NCBI RefSeq assembly: GCF_014274465.1 | Contig: NZ_CP060394.1 | Coordinates: 2,852,001 to 2,916,000 of the forward strand | Source: Alloacidobacterium dinghuense | Lineage (GTDB): Bacteria > Acidobacteriota > Terriglobia > Terriglobales > Acidobacteriaceae | Direction: 5' to 3' | Length of the DNA stretch: 64,000 nucleotides | Shown: positions 55,101 through 63,035 of the stretch, piece after piece | How the letters are laid out: the number at the start of each line of letters is the position of its first letter | How positions within the stretch are numbered: position 1 is the first letter of the stretch | Position numbers and translations under genes: made by a program | Notes under the pieces: generated by a model | What the model was told of the DNA's origin: nothing | The model's database searches: none | Seen by the model: the letters and a program-made list of their open reading frames with translations, nothing else

Positions 55101-55775
55101 GTGACCACCGCAGTCATCCAGGTCGACAGCAGCAGGGCGCTCGTGGCGCTGGGACGATTCCGTCTCTCGCTGCAGGAAAACGAGGAGCTGATGCGCGAAC
55201 TGGGCGCGGCGCAGCTCGTGTCGATCCGTCGAACCTTCCGCGAACAAGGCTCGCCGGCTGGATCGTGGGTTCCACTCTCTCCGAATACGATCAAGCGCAA
55301 TCCTCGAAAGTATGGCGATGGGCACAAGCTGCTCATCGACAAAGGCACGCTGCTCAACTCGATCACCTATCGCGTGCAGACCGGAGCGGTCGTCATCGGC
55401 ACATCGCTCAAGTATGCCGCTGTGCATCAGTTCGGGTCGCGCGATCGAAGCGTTGCCATCGGTCCGCAGACGGAAGCGGAATCGAAGGCAACGGTGGACG
55501 TGAAGGCCGGCAGCTATTACCGGCAGGCGGGCGAGCTGGGCACGGGGAAGATGAAGAAGTCCGACAAGAGCGGCGTTCTGCGCTCGACGCGCATGAAGAT
55601 CCTCGGGCCGCGCAATGCATCGCTGGTGAATGCGCGGGCGCACACGCGCCACCAGAACATTCCGCCACGGCCTTACCTGGTCTTTCGTCCTGAAGATCCT
55701 GGGCGGCTGCGCGGCATCGTGACACGTTTCGTCGCGAAGAAGAAGGCTGAAGCCGGGCTGGGAGGCAAAGCATGA
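55101..55775 (+). CDS. Tail completion / virion morphogenesis protein (Mu gpG-like)
   Basis: GTG start 2 bases after the gp36-like stop; 224 residues. IRRTFREQGSPAGSWVPLSP, then LLIDKGTLLNSITYRVQTGA and KYAAVHQFGSR, match the phage virion morphogenesis family. The C-terminal NIPPRPYLVFRPEDPG also fits. Confidence 0.82.
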   Translation: MTTAVIQVDSSRALVALGRFRLSLQENEELMRELGAAQLVSIRRTFREQGSPAGSWVPLSPNTIKRNPRKYGDGHKLLIDKGTLLNSITYRVQTGAVVIGTSLKYAAVHQFGSRDRSVAIGPQTEAESKATVDVKAGSYYRQAGELGTGKMKKSDKSGVLRSTRMKILGPRNASLVNARAHTRHQNIPPRPYLVFRPEDPGRLRGIVTRFVAKKKAEAGLGGKA

Positions 55776-56281
55776 GCGGCTTGCCTACAAAGTTTCAGGT
55801 CGCCGATGTCGAGGCCGCGCTGCTGACGCTCTTGCAGGGCAGCAATGTCTCCACGGCTTATGGCGCGGCCATCGATGTGGATTCCATCGGAGACAAAGAC
55901 TTTCTCGACGATGGCACGCTGACTCTGCAGCCACCGTCGATTCGCATCCGTTTCAGCGGCGCGGATTACAACAATCTGCGCGATAACCAGCGCCTCTCTT
56001 ACGAAGCATCCATGCTGTTCGAGGTGATGTGCTTCGAGGAATCCCTGCGCAGTAAGGCTGACGAGCGCCTGCAGACGTTGCAGCTCGTCCAGGTCATTCA
56101 GGACCAGCTCGCCGGCGCGCGGCTTGCCCTGGTCGACGGCTCCAGCTCCGCGCCGATTGAACTGCGCGCGGTCACGCCGATCGTCACTGACCAGGGACCA
56201 ATCGACCAACTGTTTTCCATCACGATCGCGATCCGAGGGATCGCGCAATACAGCGGAGCCAACGCGAGGTTTGGACAATGA
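55772..56281 (+). CDS. Tail terminator-like protein (Mu gp37 / DUF1834-like)
   Basis: 169 residues: FQVADVEAALLTLLQGSNV, RIRFSGADYNNLRDNQ, MLFEVMCFEESLRSKADERL. Pattern and position after gpG agree with the DUF1834 family. Start overlaps the gpG-like stop (ATGA). Confidence 0.68.
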   Translation: MSGLPTKFQVADVEAALLTLLQGSNVSTAYGAAIDVDSIGDKDFLDDGTLTLQPPSIRIRFSGADYNNLRDNQRLSYEASMLFEVMCFEESLRSKADERLQTLQLVQVIQDQLAGARLALVDGSSSAPIELRAVTPIVTDQGPIDQLFSITIAIRGIAQYSGANARFGQ

Positions 56282-56577
56282 GCACCACTCAAAAATCTGA
56301 TTTCGTCGATATCGAGCTGACGCCGGCGGCCGCCGAGCTGAAGCAGGTGCGCGTGGCCAACGGCCACTTAAATTACGTCTTCACGCCCGGCAAGCCGGTG
56401 CGCGTGCTTACCAGCGAGTGGTCGCGCGTGCTCTCGAAAGAGCAGCACCAGGGCCAGGCGATCTTCCAGGTCTCGACCGGAACGACGAGCGCCACGAGCG
56501 CGGCTGACCAGATCAAAACGCTGCAGGCCGAGGAAGCGGTACTCGAACAGGAAATTGCCCAGGAAGGGAGCAACTAA
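56278..56577 (+). CDS. Hypothetical tail-region protein, 99 aa
   Basis: Beta-rich N-terminal part (VDIELTPAAAELKQVRVANG, LNYVFTPGKPVRVLTSEW) and an acidic coiled end (QIKTLQAEEAVLEQEIAQE). It overlaps the gp37-like gene by 4 bases and directly abuts the tail tube gene. Function unknown. Confidence 0.55.
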   Translation: MSTTQKSDFVDIELTPAAAELKQVRVANGHLNYVFTPGKPVRVLTSEWSRVLSKEQHQGQAIFQVSTGTTSATSAADQIKTLQAEEAVLEQEIAQEGSN

Positions 56578-57594
56578 ATGCCCGGACCATACAATTTTGA
56601 AGCACAGCCAAGTTGGCTACGAAACCTCGTGCTCGCCGCCGCCAAGCAGCCGGCATGGGGAACCGGCCTTACCACCTCGCTCACGCAGCGCCAGCGCTTC
56701 GACGGCGCGACGGTGCTGGAGCGCTCGATCAGCCGCCGCTCGGACAAGGACTACGCCGGCAAGGGCACTTCGTTTGCGACCAACGGCCAGATCACCACGC
56801 ATGACACCAAGCTCGACGGCTTCAAGGCGGAGCTGAGTGATTGGCTCGTTGGCTACATCTTTGCCTTCCTTATGGGCAAGGAGACCGTGACGGGCACGGG
56901 CGCGCCCTACACGCACACCTTCACCTTCGACGAATCGACCCGCACGGCTGTGGCGACCAGCATCTACGTCGAAGACACGAACGATGTGCATTACACCTGC
57001 CCGGACATGTGCATCAACGATCTGACGCTCACGATCAGCGAGATCGGCGCGATCATGGCCGAGATGTCGATGATGGGCACGGGCCTGCAAACGATGGGAT
57101 CGATCGCGACATTGCCGAATTCGGGCACCGATACGTACCTGCTCGGCTCGGATGCGGCGCTCTCCTTCGGCCCGGTTGGCAGCCCGGCCTCATTCATCGG
57201 GCGGCACATGAAGACGACGCTGAAGCTGGACAACCAGCTCACGGTCCACAAGGCTCCAGGAGGCGGACTATACGGCATCTTCGTGCGCAAGGGCGATCCG
57301 AAGTTCTCGATCGCGACGACGATCGCGGCCAAGCCTACAGACGACGTCTACACGCTGTTTACCAATGACACGCCCTCGGCATTCACCCTGAATGTGAATT
57401 CCGGAGCGGCAGCGCAGCTCAATATCTCGATCCCGCAGACGCACCTGAAGACTACGAAGCTCGGCCTCGACGGCGACATGGTGGTCTGGGAGATCGAAGG
57501 GGATGAGACGACCTGCTACCAGGCTGCGGGCGTTCCACCTATCACGATTCAGGCCATCAACAGCGTCGCAGCGTATCTGACGCCGGGTACATAG
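56578..57594 (+). CDS. Tail tube (major tail) protein
   Basis: 338 residues of beta-rich sequence: SWLRNLVLAAAKQPAWGTGL, AGKGTSFATNGQITTHDTKL, PYTHTFTFDESTRTAVATSI, LTISEIGAIMAEMSMMGTG. The DxxTxAxSxxIEDxN-like segment and order before the tape measure are those of a siphophage tail tube protein. It is followed by its own terminator, as expected for an abundant structural protein. Confidence 0.72.
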   Translation: MPGPYNFEAQPSWLRNLVLAAAKQPAWGTGLTTSLTQRQRFDGATVLERSISRRSDKDYAGKGTSFATNGQITTHDTKLDGFKAELSDWLVGYIFAFLMGKETVTGTGAPYTHTFTFDESTRTAVATSIYVEDTNDVHYTCPDMCINDLTLTISEIGAIMAEMSMMGTGLQTMGSIATLPNSGTDTYLLGSDAALSFGPVGSPASFIGRHMKTTLKLDNQLTVHKAPGGGLYGIFVRKGDPKFSIATTIAAKPTDDVYTLFTNDTPSAFTLNVNSGAAAQLNISIPQTHLKTTKLGLDGDMVVWEIEGDETTCYQAAGVPPITIQAINSVAAYLTPGT

Positions 57595-57603
57595 TTTTTC
57601 CCA

Positions 57604-57640
57604 GGGGGAGCGCTTCAGCCAGAAGCGCGCCCTCATTTTT
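57604..57640 (+). terminator. Terminator after the tail tube gene
   Basis: GCGCTTC (57610-57616), loop AGCCA, GAAGCGC (57622-57628), then CGCCCTCA and TTTTT (57636-57640). The spacer before the T-run can pair with the upstream GGGGG to extend the stem. Confidence 0.6.
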
Positions 57641-57648
57641 CAGCAGTA

Positions 57649-57672
57649 CTTGCGGCCCCACTCCGCCGCAAG
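57649..57672. repeat. Inverted repeat between tail genes
   Basis: CTTGCGGC (57649-57656) and GCCGCAAG (57665-57672), perfect 8-bp stem, 8-base loop, no T-run. Could be an operator or an mRNA-stabilising hairpin for the tape-measure unit. Confidence 0.45.
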
Positions 57673-57773
57673 AGAGGGCAGCACCACTTCGCAGCCTTCA
57701 GGCAATACAGGGTCCTTCACCCTTGTAATTCCGAGCACTAAATATTCCATTTTCTATTTCGAAAGAAGGACTC

Positions 57774-58508
57774 ATGGCTGCAATTGAACTTACCGCACCG
57801 CGCATCATCGTGATCGAAGACGATCGCCGCAGACAATACCAATTCACCGTTGCCCGCATTGCGAAAAAGCAGTGGCTGCGCTACTTCGAGGGCATCGTCT
57901 CGACCTCGGAGAATCAGGACGGCAAGCGTCTCGACAGTTTTGATTCATCGGCCGCTCGCCTGGAGCTGGCCGAGCAAGTCCTGGCCGACGCCAAGGGATA
58001 CAAGTCCGAAAAGCCCGTGACCGAGATCGCCGGATGGCAGAAGCTGTTGCCTCTCTCGCATCGGCTGGGCGTGGCGAACGCGCTCATCGATGTGAGGCGC
58101 TCGGACAAGGCGGGCGACGATGACGAGCCGATCAGGTTGGGCGACGAATCGATCACCCTGGACGCCGTGTGGGGCGCGGACGAGTCCGGCGTCATGCGCA
58201 AGTATCACGGCTTGCGCCACAACTTCCAGACGCCATCCGCTGAGCACCAGAGGCGATTCTCGCGCGACGCCAGCCGCTCGGTGATCGTAGGAGGCTCGCG
58301 CAGCGGCAAAACGCGCTGGCTGGGCGCTCAGGCCACGCTCATCGAGCTTTACGATGAGCTGATTCAAAGCGTGGATGGCTACACCGTGAGCGGCGCGATG
58401 CCGGATCGCGCGGCGATTGTCGAGTACATGGATGCCTACCATAAGGTCGCTGCTGCCGATCAGCTGTTCTCGCCGGCGGCTCCAAAACTCAGCGAAGAGG
58501 AGCAATGA
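57774..58508 (+). CDS. Tail assembly protein, first of two genes before the tape measure
   Basis: 244 residues; GAAAGAAGGA precedes the ATG. The N-terminal half (ITPRIIVIEDD-like strand, FTVARIAKKQWLRYFEGIVS) resembles tail-assembly proteins encoded just before the tape measure. A segment VIVGGSRSGKTRWLG looks like a P-loop but no Walker B accompanies it. Probably a chaperone for the tape measure; hedge on context. Confidence 0.55.
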   Translation: MAAIELTAPRIIVIEDDRRRQYQFTVARIAKKQWLRYFEGIVSTSENQDGKRLDSFDSSAARLELAEQVLADAKGYKSEKPVTEIAGWQKLLPLSHRLGVANALIDVRRSDKAGDDDEPIRLGDESITLDAVWGADESGVMRKYHGLRHNFQTPSAEHQRRFSRDASRSVIVGGSRSGKTRWLGAQATLIELYDELIQSVDGYTVSGAMPDRAAIVEYMDAYHKVAAADQLFSPAAPKLSEEEQ

Positions 58509-58906
58509 TCGATGTCGCTCGCGATGCGGAAGGCGTGCGCAAGGCCCTCGAAGAAATCTTCGAAGAGGACTTCGTGCGCGCCCGCATCGATCGCGAATCA
58601 GCCGGGGCCACGCCCGAAACCAAGGAGCGCATGCAGCGGCAGATTCCCCGGCGCACGCTGTCGCCCGGCTACTACCGCGTCGCCGAATACCTGCTCGCCA
58701 TTGATGCCGAGCGACGCGCGGGCATCGTCTTCAGCCTTCGCGATCTCTGCTGCTGGGAGGTCGATGGCCTGGTTGCGCTTGACCGCGCGCGCGGCGCGTA
58801 TGAGTCGCGGCATCCTGCATGCTCGGCATGCGGAGCGAGGCAGGACACGCGCTTCAATCGCGAGTGCTCGAACTGTGGCGTCAAATTCCGCACCAGGAAA
58901 AAGTGA
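58505..58906 (+). CDS. Tail assembly protein with C-terminal zinc ribbon
   Basis: 133 residues, start overlapping the preceding stop (ATGA). Helical body, then CSACGARQDTRFNRECSNCG, a four-Cys zinc ribbon at the very end. It occupies the place of the second tail-chaperone gene. I found no slippery heptamer for the frameshift used by many siphophages at this junction. Confidence 0.55.
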   Translation: MIDVARDAEGVRKALEEIFEEDFVRARIDRESAGATPETKERMQRQIPRRTLSPGYYRVAEYLLAIDAERRAGIVFSLRDLCCWEVDGLVALDRARGAYESRHPACSACGARQDTRFNRECSNCGVKFRTRKK

Positions 58907-58909
58907 AGC

Positions 58910-61900
58910 ATGCCGGTAGATTCCTCAGCGGTTCAGATTGTCATTAACGTCACGGACGCCAACTCCGGTGAGGTGATCGCGCAGCTTGAGCGCAGCCTGA
59001 ACAGCGCAGGCGCGGCCGGAGCCAGCTCCGGCGATAAGGTCGCTGCGGGCATGGACAAGATGGGCAAGCATTCGCTCACCGCGCTCGATAATGTGCGCCT
59101 GCTGCGCGACGATCTCGGTGTCCGCATCCCGCGTTCGATGGAGAAAGCGATCGCGTCGAGCCAGGCCATGATGACCGTGATCGGCGGAATCGGTAAAGGG
59201 CTGCTGGCCATAGGTGCCATCGATATCGGCATCCGCATTGCTGAAGGGCTGAAACACGTCTGGGATGGCTATCTGTCACTCACGAGCGCAGCGGAAAAAT
59301 ACAACGAGGAGGCGCAGAAGGCGAAGGATGAAGACTTCGGCAACACGCGCTCGATCGAGGACACGCGGCTGCGCATCGACGACGCGACGAAGGCGATGAA
59401 GAACTTCAATGCCGCTGCGCAGGAGCTTTCCGGTGGCGGCTTCTGGAGCCAGGTCGGCGGCTTCGTTTCGAACCCTCAGCAGTTCATAACTAATCGCCTC
59501 ATCGCGAAACAACTGACCGATCAGGCAGAGAAAAATCACGGACAGATCGACAAGCTCACGCCGCGCCAGGTGGAACAGCAGCATCAGCAGAACATCCAGC
59601 AGATCGAGTACAACCACGCGCTCGACGGTTCACTGCGCGGACATGCAAAGATCACCGCTGAACTGGCCAAGCAGCGCGAGATCAACGCTGAAAATCGCCG
59701 CTCCAATACGGAGATGGATAAGGCGAAAGGCAATCCTGTTGCGGCGGACTCAGGAGCGGCCGAAGAGCGCATGAAGAACGGCATCGCGCAGCGCCAGGCC
59801 GATGCGCAGACCTTCAATCTGCAGCGCGAACATACGCAGGAGCTGCAGCGGTTGCGTCAGGAGGCCGTCCAGTCAGGATTGCGTGGCAACGCACTCTATG
59901 CCGCGCAAGAAGCGGCTGCAATTGAGAACCTGAAGAACAAGGACATGGATTCGGTCGCTGCGCGAGCGGCCATCCATGAGAAGTTTCACAACGAGGAGAT
60001 GAAACGCCTGCAGGATGAGGCGCGTGAGACGCAGCAGATACAGGCCGAGGCGGCGGCTGCCGGGCTGAAAGGCATTGGCAAAACCCAGGCTGAAGGCGAT
60101 ATCGAGATCGGGAAAATACGCGGCAACGACAATCTTTCCGATGAAGCGAAGGATGCTCGTGTTGCTGCTGCGCGCCAACAAACCAATCAGCAAATTCTTC
60201 AGCAGGAACAGGAATTCGGTCGCAATGTTGATCAGATCGCGGATGCGTCTGCAGCCCATCAGGTTTCCGGCTTTGCGCGGATCCACGCTGAAGCCAGCAA
60301 GCAGCTCGACGATTTGCAGCGCAAGTTTCAGGAGACCTACGGCCAGATCGACCGTTCCACGCCTGGTGGCGAAGCTGTTTATAAGCAGGGTCTCGCGCAG
60401 CTCGGGCGCGGGCAGTCAGCCGTCAACGCCGGAGCCGGTCAGCAGGAAGAGGACCTCGCGCGCAAGAACGCGGATGAGACAGCGCAGATCGAGGCCGAAG
60501 CCCGCGCAAAGTCTCTCTCGGCCGAGAAGCAAAAGACGGCCGCCATTGAAACTGAGTATGAAGCGCGACTGAAGAAATACCAGGAGCAACTGCAGCAGCA
60601 GGAGATCTCCGAAGACGATTACAGCCGGCGCGTCCTCGCCGCACAACAACAGCGCAACGCGGAAATGATCGCCGAGCAGGAGGCCACGCGGCAGAAGCTC
60701 GCGGGCGAGCTGGCCGGCTTCTTCAAGAATCCGCTCGATGCGCTCAAGAACTTCGGGGACAAGGCGGCCGGCCAAGCAGGCGCGTCGATCATTCAGGGCC
60801 TGCAGAATCACTTCAGCCGCAATACCGGCGACGGTGGCACGGGGACGGGAATTCTCGGCGGCATCTTCGATCACATCGCAGGGACGCCGCACGCGCCTGG
60901 TGGCCGCGCGGGGCGTTTGCCCTCGGTTGCCGGCGGCGCGAGCAGCACGCTCTCTGTGGCCTCCGCAATGATTCAGGTAGGCAGCGCATCCATTTCCTTC
61001 GGCGGATTCGCTGGCGGGGCTGCACGCGGCGGCGCGGGCACATTTGGGGCGGCCGGTGCAGGCGCGATAAACGCCGGTGGCGGAAGCGCAACATCTTTCG
61101 GCGGAGGATTCTCTGCCGGTGGATCCACCATCGGCGGCGCGGGATCTTCTTCTGCGGGCGCTGTGAGCGGCGGATTCACGGGCACTGGCTCGGCTCCATC
61201 GAGCGGCAGCGGCGCGGCTGGCGTCCTCGGCAATATCAACCAGGGCATCAGCACGGCGAAGGGCCTCCAAAGCATCTTCAAGGGCAGCAAGGGCGGATCG
61301 GGAAGCGATTCGGACTCGGGGACGCTCGATACCACGCAGCCCGATATTCCCGGCACTCTCAATGCCGACGGCACCTACACCTCCGCGCCGGGCGCAAGCG
61401 GTACCGCATCGGGAGCTGGTAATGCGTTCGACAAAGCCAGCGGCCTGTTTGGCGATGCGATGGGCCTCTACGGCGCTTTCGAGAGCAAGGGCGGCTTCGG
61501 CGGAGCTGCTCAAGGCGCATTGAGCGGAGCCAAGCTCGGCGCGGATCTCGGCGGTCCGATCGGCGCGGCGATCGGCGCAGCCGGCGGAGCGGTGCTCGGC
61601 GCGATCGGCTTTGGCGGACGCAATGCTGCGCACCTCTACGACATCAAGCAGGTGCGCCCGCAAATGAAGAACGATCTCGATGCCTATAACCAGGGCAGCA
61701 TGGATTACCTCACTGCGTATACGGATATCGAAACGCTGATGACTGACGCGAAGAACCAGACCAACAAGATGGGTTCAGGCGCTCAGGGCTACTACCAGGA
61801 CACGATCAAGAAAGAGTTGAACGATGCGCTCGGCCAGCTATCACGCGAGCAGCGGGCAGGGCGCAGCCAATACGGCGTGAGCGCCGCGCAATATGCTGTC

Positions 61901-62185
61901 GGAACCGACTCTGTGCCGCGCGATGGGTTCGCGTTCATCCACGAAGGCGAGCGCATCATGCCTTCCGATCAGAATGAGCGCATCACAAGCGCCATCGAGA
62001 ACGGGTCGATGGCGAGTGCGGGTCCGCGATACATGCCTGCAGATACGGGGAGCGGCGATACCCACCTGCATCTCAGCGCGATCGACGCGAAGAGTTCGAT
62101 GCAGTTCCTGATGGCCAATAAACACAGCATCCGCAAGGCAATGAATGCGAGCTATGGCGAGGACTCCGGAGGGGCCGATGCCTGA
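58910..62185 (+). CDS. Tape measure protein, 1091 aa
   Basis: The longest prophage gene. A hydrophobic segment (about 85-110, IGGIGKGLLAIGAIDIGIRI) lies near the N-terminus. Long Gln/Glu/Lys-rich coiled coils cover about 130-620, a Gly/Ser/Ala-rich stretch about 650-870, and a second hydrophobic Gly/Ala block (GGPIGAAIGAAGGAVLGAIG) lies near 880-905. The end contains HEGERIMPSDQN, common in tape measures. At 1.5 angstrom per residue the tail would be about 160 nm. It determines tail length and probably helps membrane passage. Confidence 0.85.
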   Translation: MPVDSSAVQIVINVTDANSGEVIAQLERSLNSAGAAGASSGDKVAAGMDKMGKHSLTALDNVRLLRDDLGVRIPRSMEKAIASSQAMMTVIGGIGKGLLAIGAIDIGIRIAEGLKHVWDGYLSLTSAAEKYNEEAQKAKDEDFGNTRSIEDTRLRIDDATKAMKNFNAAAQELSGGGFWSQVGGFVSNPQQFITNRLIAKQLTDQAEKNHGQIDKLTPRQVEQQHQQNIQQIEYNHALDGSLRGHAKITAELAKQREINAENRRSNTEMDKAKGNPVAADSGAAEERMKNGIAQRQADAQTFNLQREHTQELQRLRQEAVQSGLRGNALYAAQEAAAIENLKNKDMDSVAARAAIHEKFHNEEMKRLQDEARETQQIQAEAAAAGLKGIGKTQAEGDIEIGKIRGNDNLSDEAKDARVAAARQQTNQQILQQEQEFGRNVDQIADASAAHQVSGFARIHAEASKQLDDLQRKFQETYGQIDRSTPGGEAVYKQGLAQLGRGQSAVNAGAGQQEEDLARKNADETAQIEAEARAKSLSAEKQKTAAIETEYEARLKKYQEQLQQQEISEDDYSRRVLAAQQQRNAEMIAEQEATRQKLAGELAGFFKNPLDALKNFGDKAAGQAGASIIQGLQNHFSRNTGDGGTGTGILGGIFDHIAGTPHAPGGRAGRLPSVAGGASSTLSVASAMIQVGSASISFGGFAGGAARGGAGTFGAAGAGAINAGGGSATSFGGGFSAGGSTIGGAGSSSAGAVSGGFTGTGSAPSSGSGAAGVLGNINQGISTAKGLQSIFKGSKGGSGSDSDSGTLDTTQPDIPGTLNADGTYTSAPGASGTASGAGNAFDKASGLFGDAMGLYGAFESKGGFGGAAQGALSGAKLGADLGGPIGAAIGAAGGAVLGAIGFGGRNAAHLYDIKQVRPQMKNDLDAYNQGSMDYLTAYTDIETLMTDAKNQTNKMGSGAQGYYQDTIKKELNDALGQLSREQRAGRSQYGVSAAQYAVGTDSVPRDGFAFIHEGERIMPSDQNERITSAIENGSMASAGPRYMPADTGSGDTHLHLSAIDAKSSMQFLMANKHSIRKAMNASYGEDSGGADA

Positions 62186-63035
62186 GACTGACATCCTCAA
62201 TCCGACGACTACCTGGCAGAGCGACATCGAAGACTCGATGACGCCGGACTATGGGTTCACGCGCAAACGAGCCACGACGCAGCTGAGAAAGAAAGCCGTC
62301 GGCGGAACACCGTGGACGCGCGAAACGCAGAACACCGGACATACGTTCCTCTTCTCCTGGCTGCAGCGCTCGTGGCTATGCGTGCAGCGCCTCAAGCAGT
62401 ATTACGAGCAGTACGAGGATGGATTCTTCACCATCATTGATCAGGACGGCGGCGGCCGCCATTACGTCGGTCGGTTTAGCTCGGAAGTCGTTCCGACCGA
62501 GACGGGCAACGGTCGATGGGACGTGCAGAATGTGACCTTCGAAGAGATCCCGCGCGTGGCCATGGTCGAGTATCCCAGCGACTGGGACCACGATTCGATC
62601 TTCTTCGGGGTCAACAATGACTTCGGCGATCAGAAGCTCGCAACCAGCGGCGCGTGGTCGGAAGCGAGTTATGCAGCGGCGCAGATCACCTTGGGCGGCA
62701 TCCTGCGCACAAATCTTCCTGGCGTCATCATGACCAATCCGGGCACGAACGCGGGCGACTGGGCGCAGTTCGAATATCGCGGGTATGGTTTTCAGCTCTA
62801 TCTCGTAAACGGCCCAGCGATGGGAAAGGCTGACGTATATCTCGACGACGTGCTGCTGACGACCGTCGACTGCTATGCCGCCTCACCTGGTATTGATGCA
62901 GGCGTGCAAATCGCAGTGAGTCAGCCGAACGTCTCGCTCGATATCCATCGCGTGAAGGTGGTCGTCGACGCGACGAAGAACGCCAGCTCGACCGGCGCGG
63001 CGATCAGCTGGTATGGGCTGCAGGTGATGCGCTAA
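62178..63035 (+). CDS. Distal tail protein, 285 aa
   Basis: The ATG at 62178 has a GGAGGGG site and overlaps the tape-measure stop by 8 bases. N-terminal part (YGFTRKRATTQLRKKAVG, RETQNTGHTFLFSWL, FFTIIDQDGGGRHYVGRF) resembles distal tail proteins; the C-terminal half is a beta-sandwich-like region (GYGFQLYLVNGPAMGKADVY), possibly carbohydrate-binding. Exact family not recognised. Confidence 0.62.
   Translation: MPETDILNPTTTWQSDIEDSMTPDYGFTRKRATTQLRKKAVGGTPWTRETQNTGHTFLFSWLQRSWLCVQRLKQYYEQYEDGFFTIIDQDGGGRHYVGRFSSEVVPTETGNGRWDVQNVTFEEIPRVAMVEYPSDWDHDSIFFGVNNDFGDQKLATSGAWSEASYAAAQITLGGILRTNLPGVIMTNPGTNAGDWAQFEYRGYGFQLYLVNGPAMGKADVYLDDVLLTTVDCYAASPGIDAGVQIAVSQPNVSLDIHRVKVVVDATKNASSTGAAISWYGLQVMR

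Noticed and set aside
58318-58345. P-loop NTPase in the gene 57774-58508
   Set aside because: GGSRSGKT fits a Walker A pattern, but it lies late in the protein with no Walker B or further ATPase motifs; chance or a degenerate insertion is more likely.
58480-58520. Programmed -1 frameshift between the two genes before the tape measure
   Set aside because: No slippery X-XXY-YYZ heptamer was found near the junction; the ATGA overlap is enough to explain coupling.
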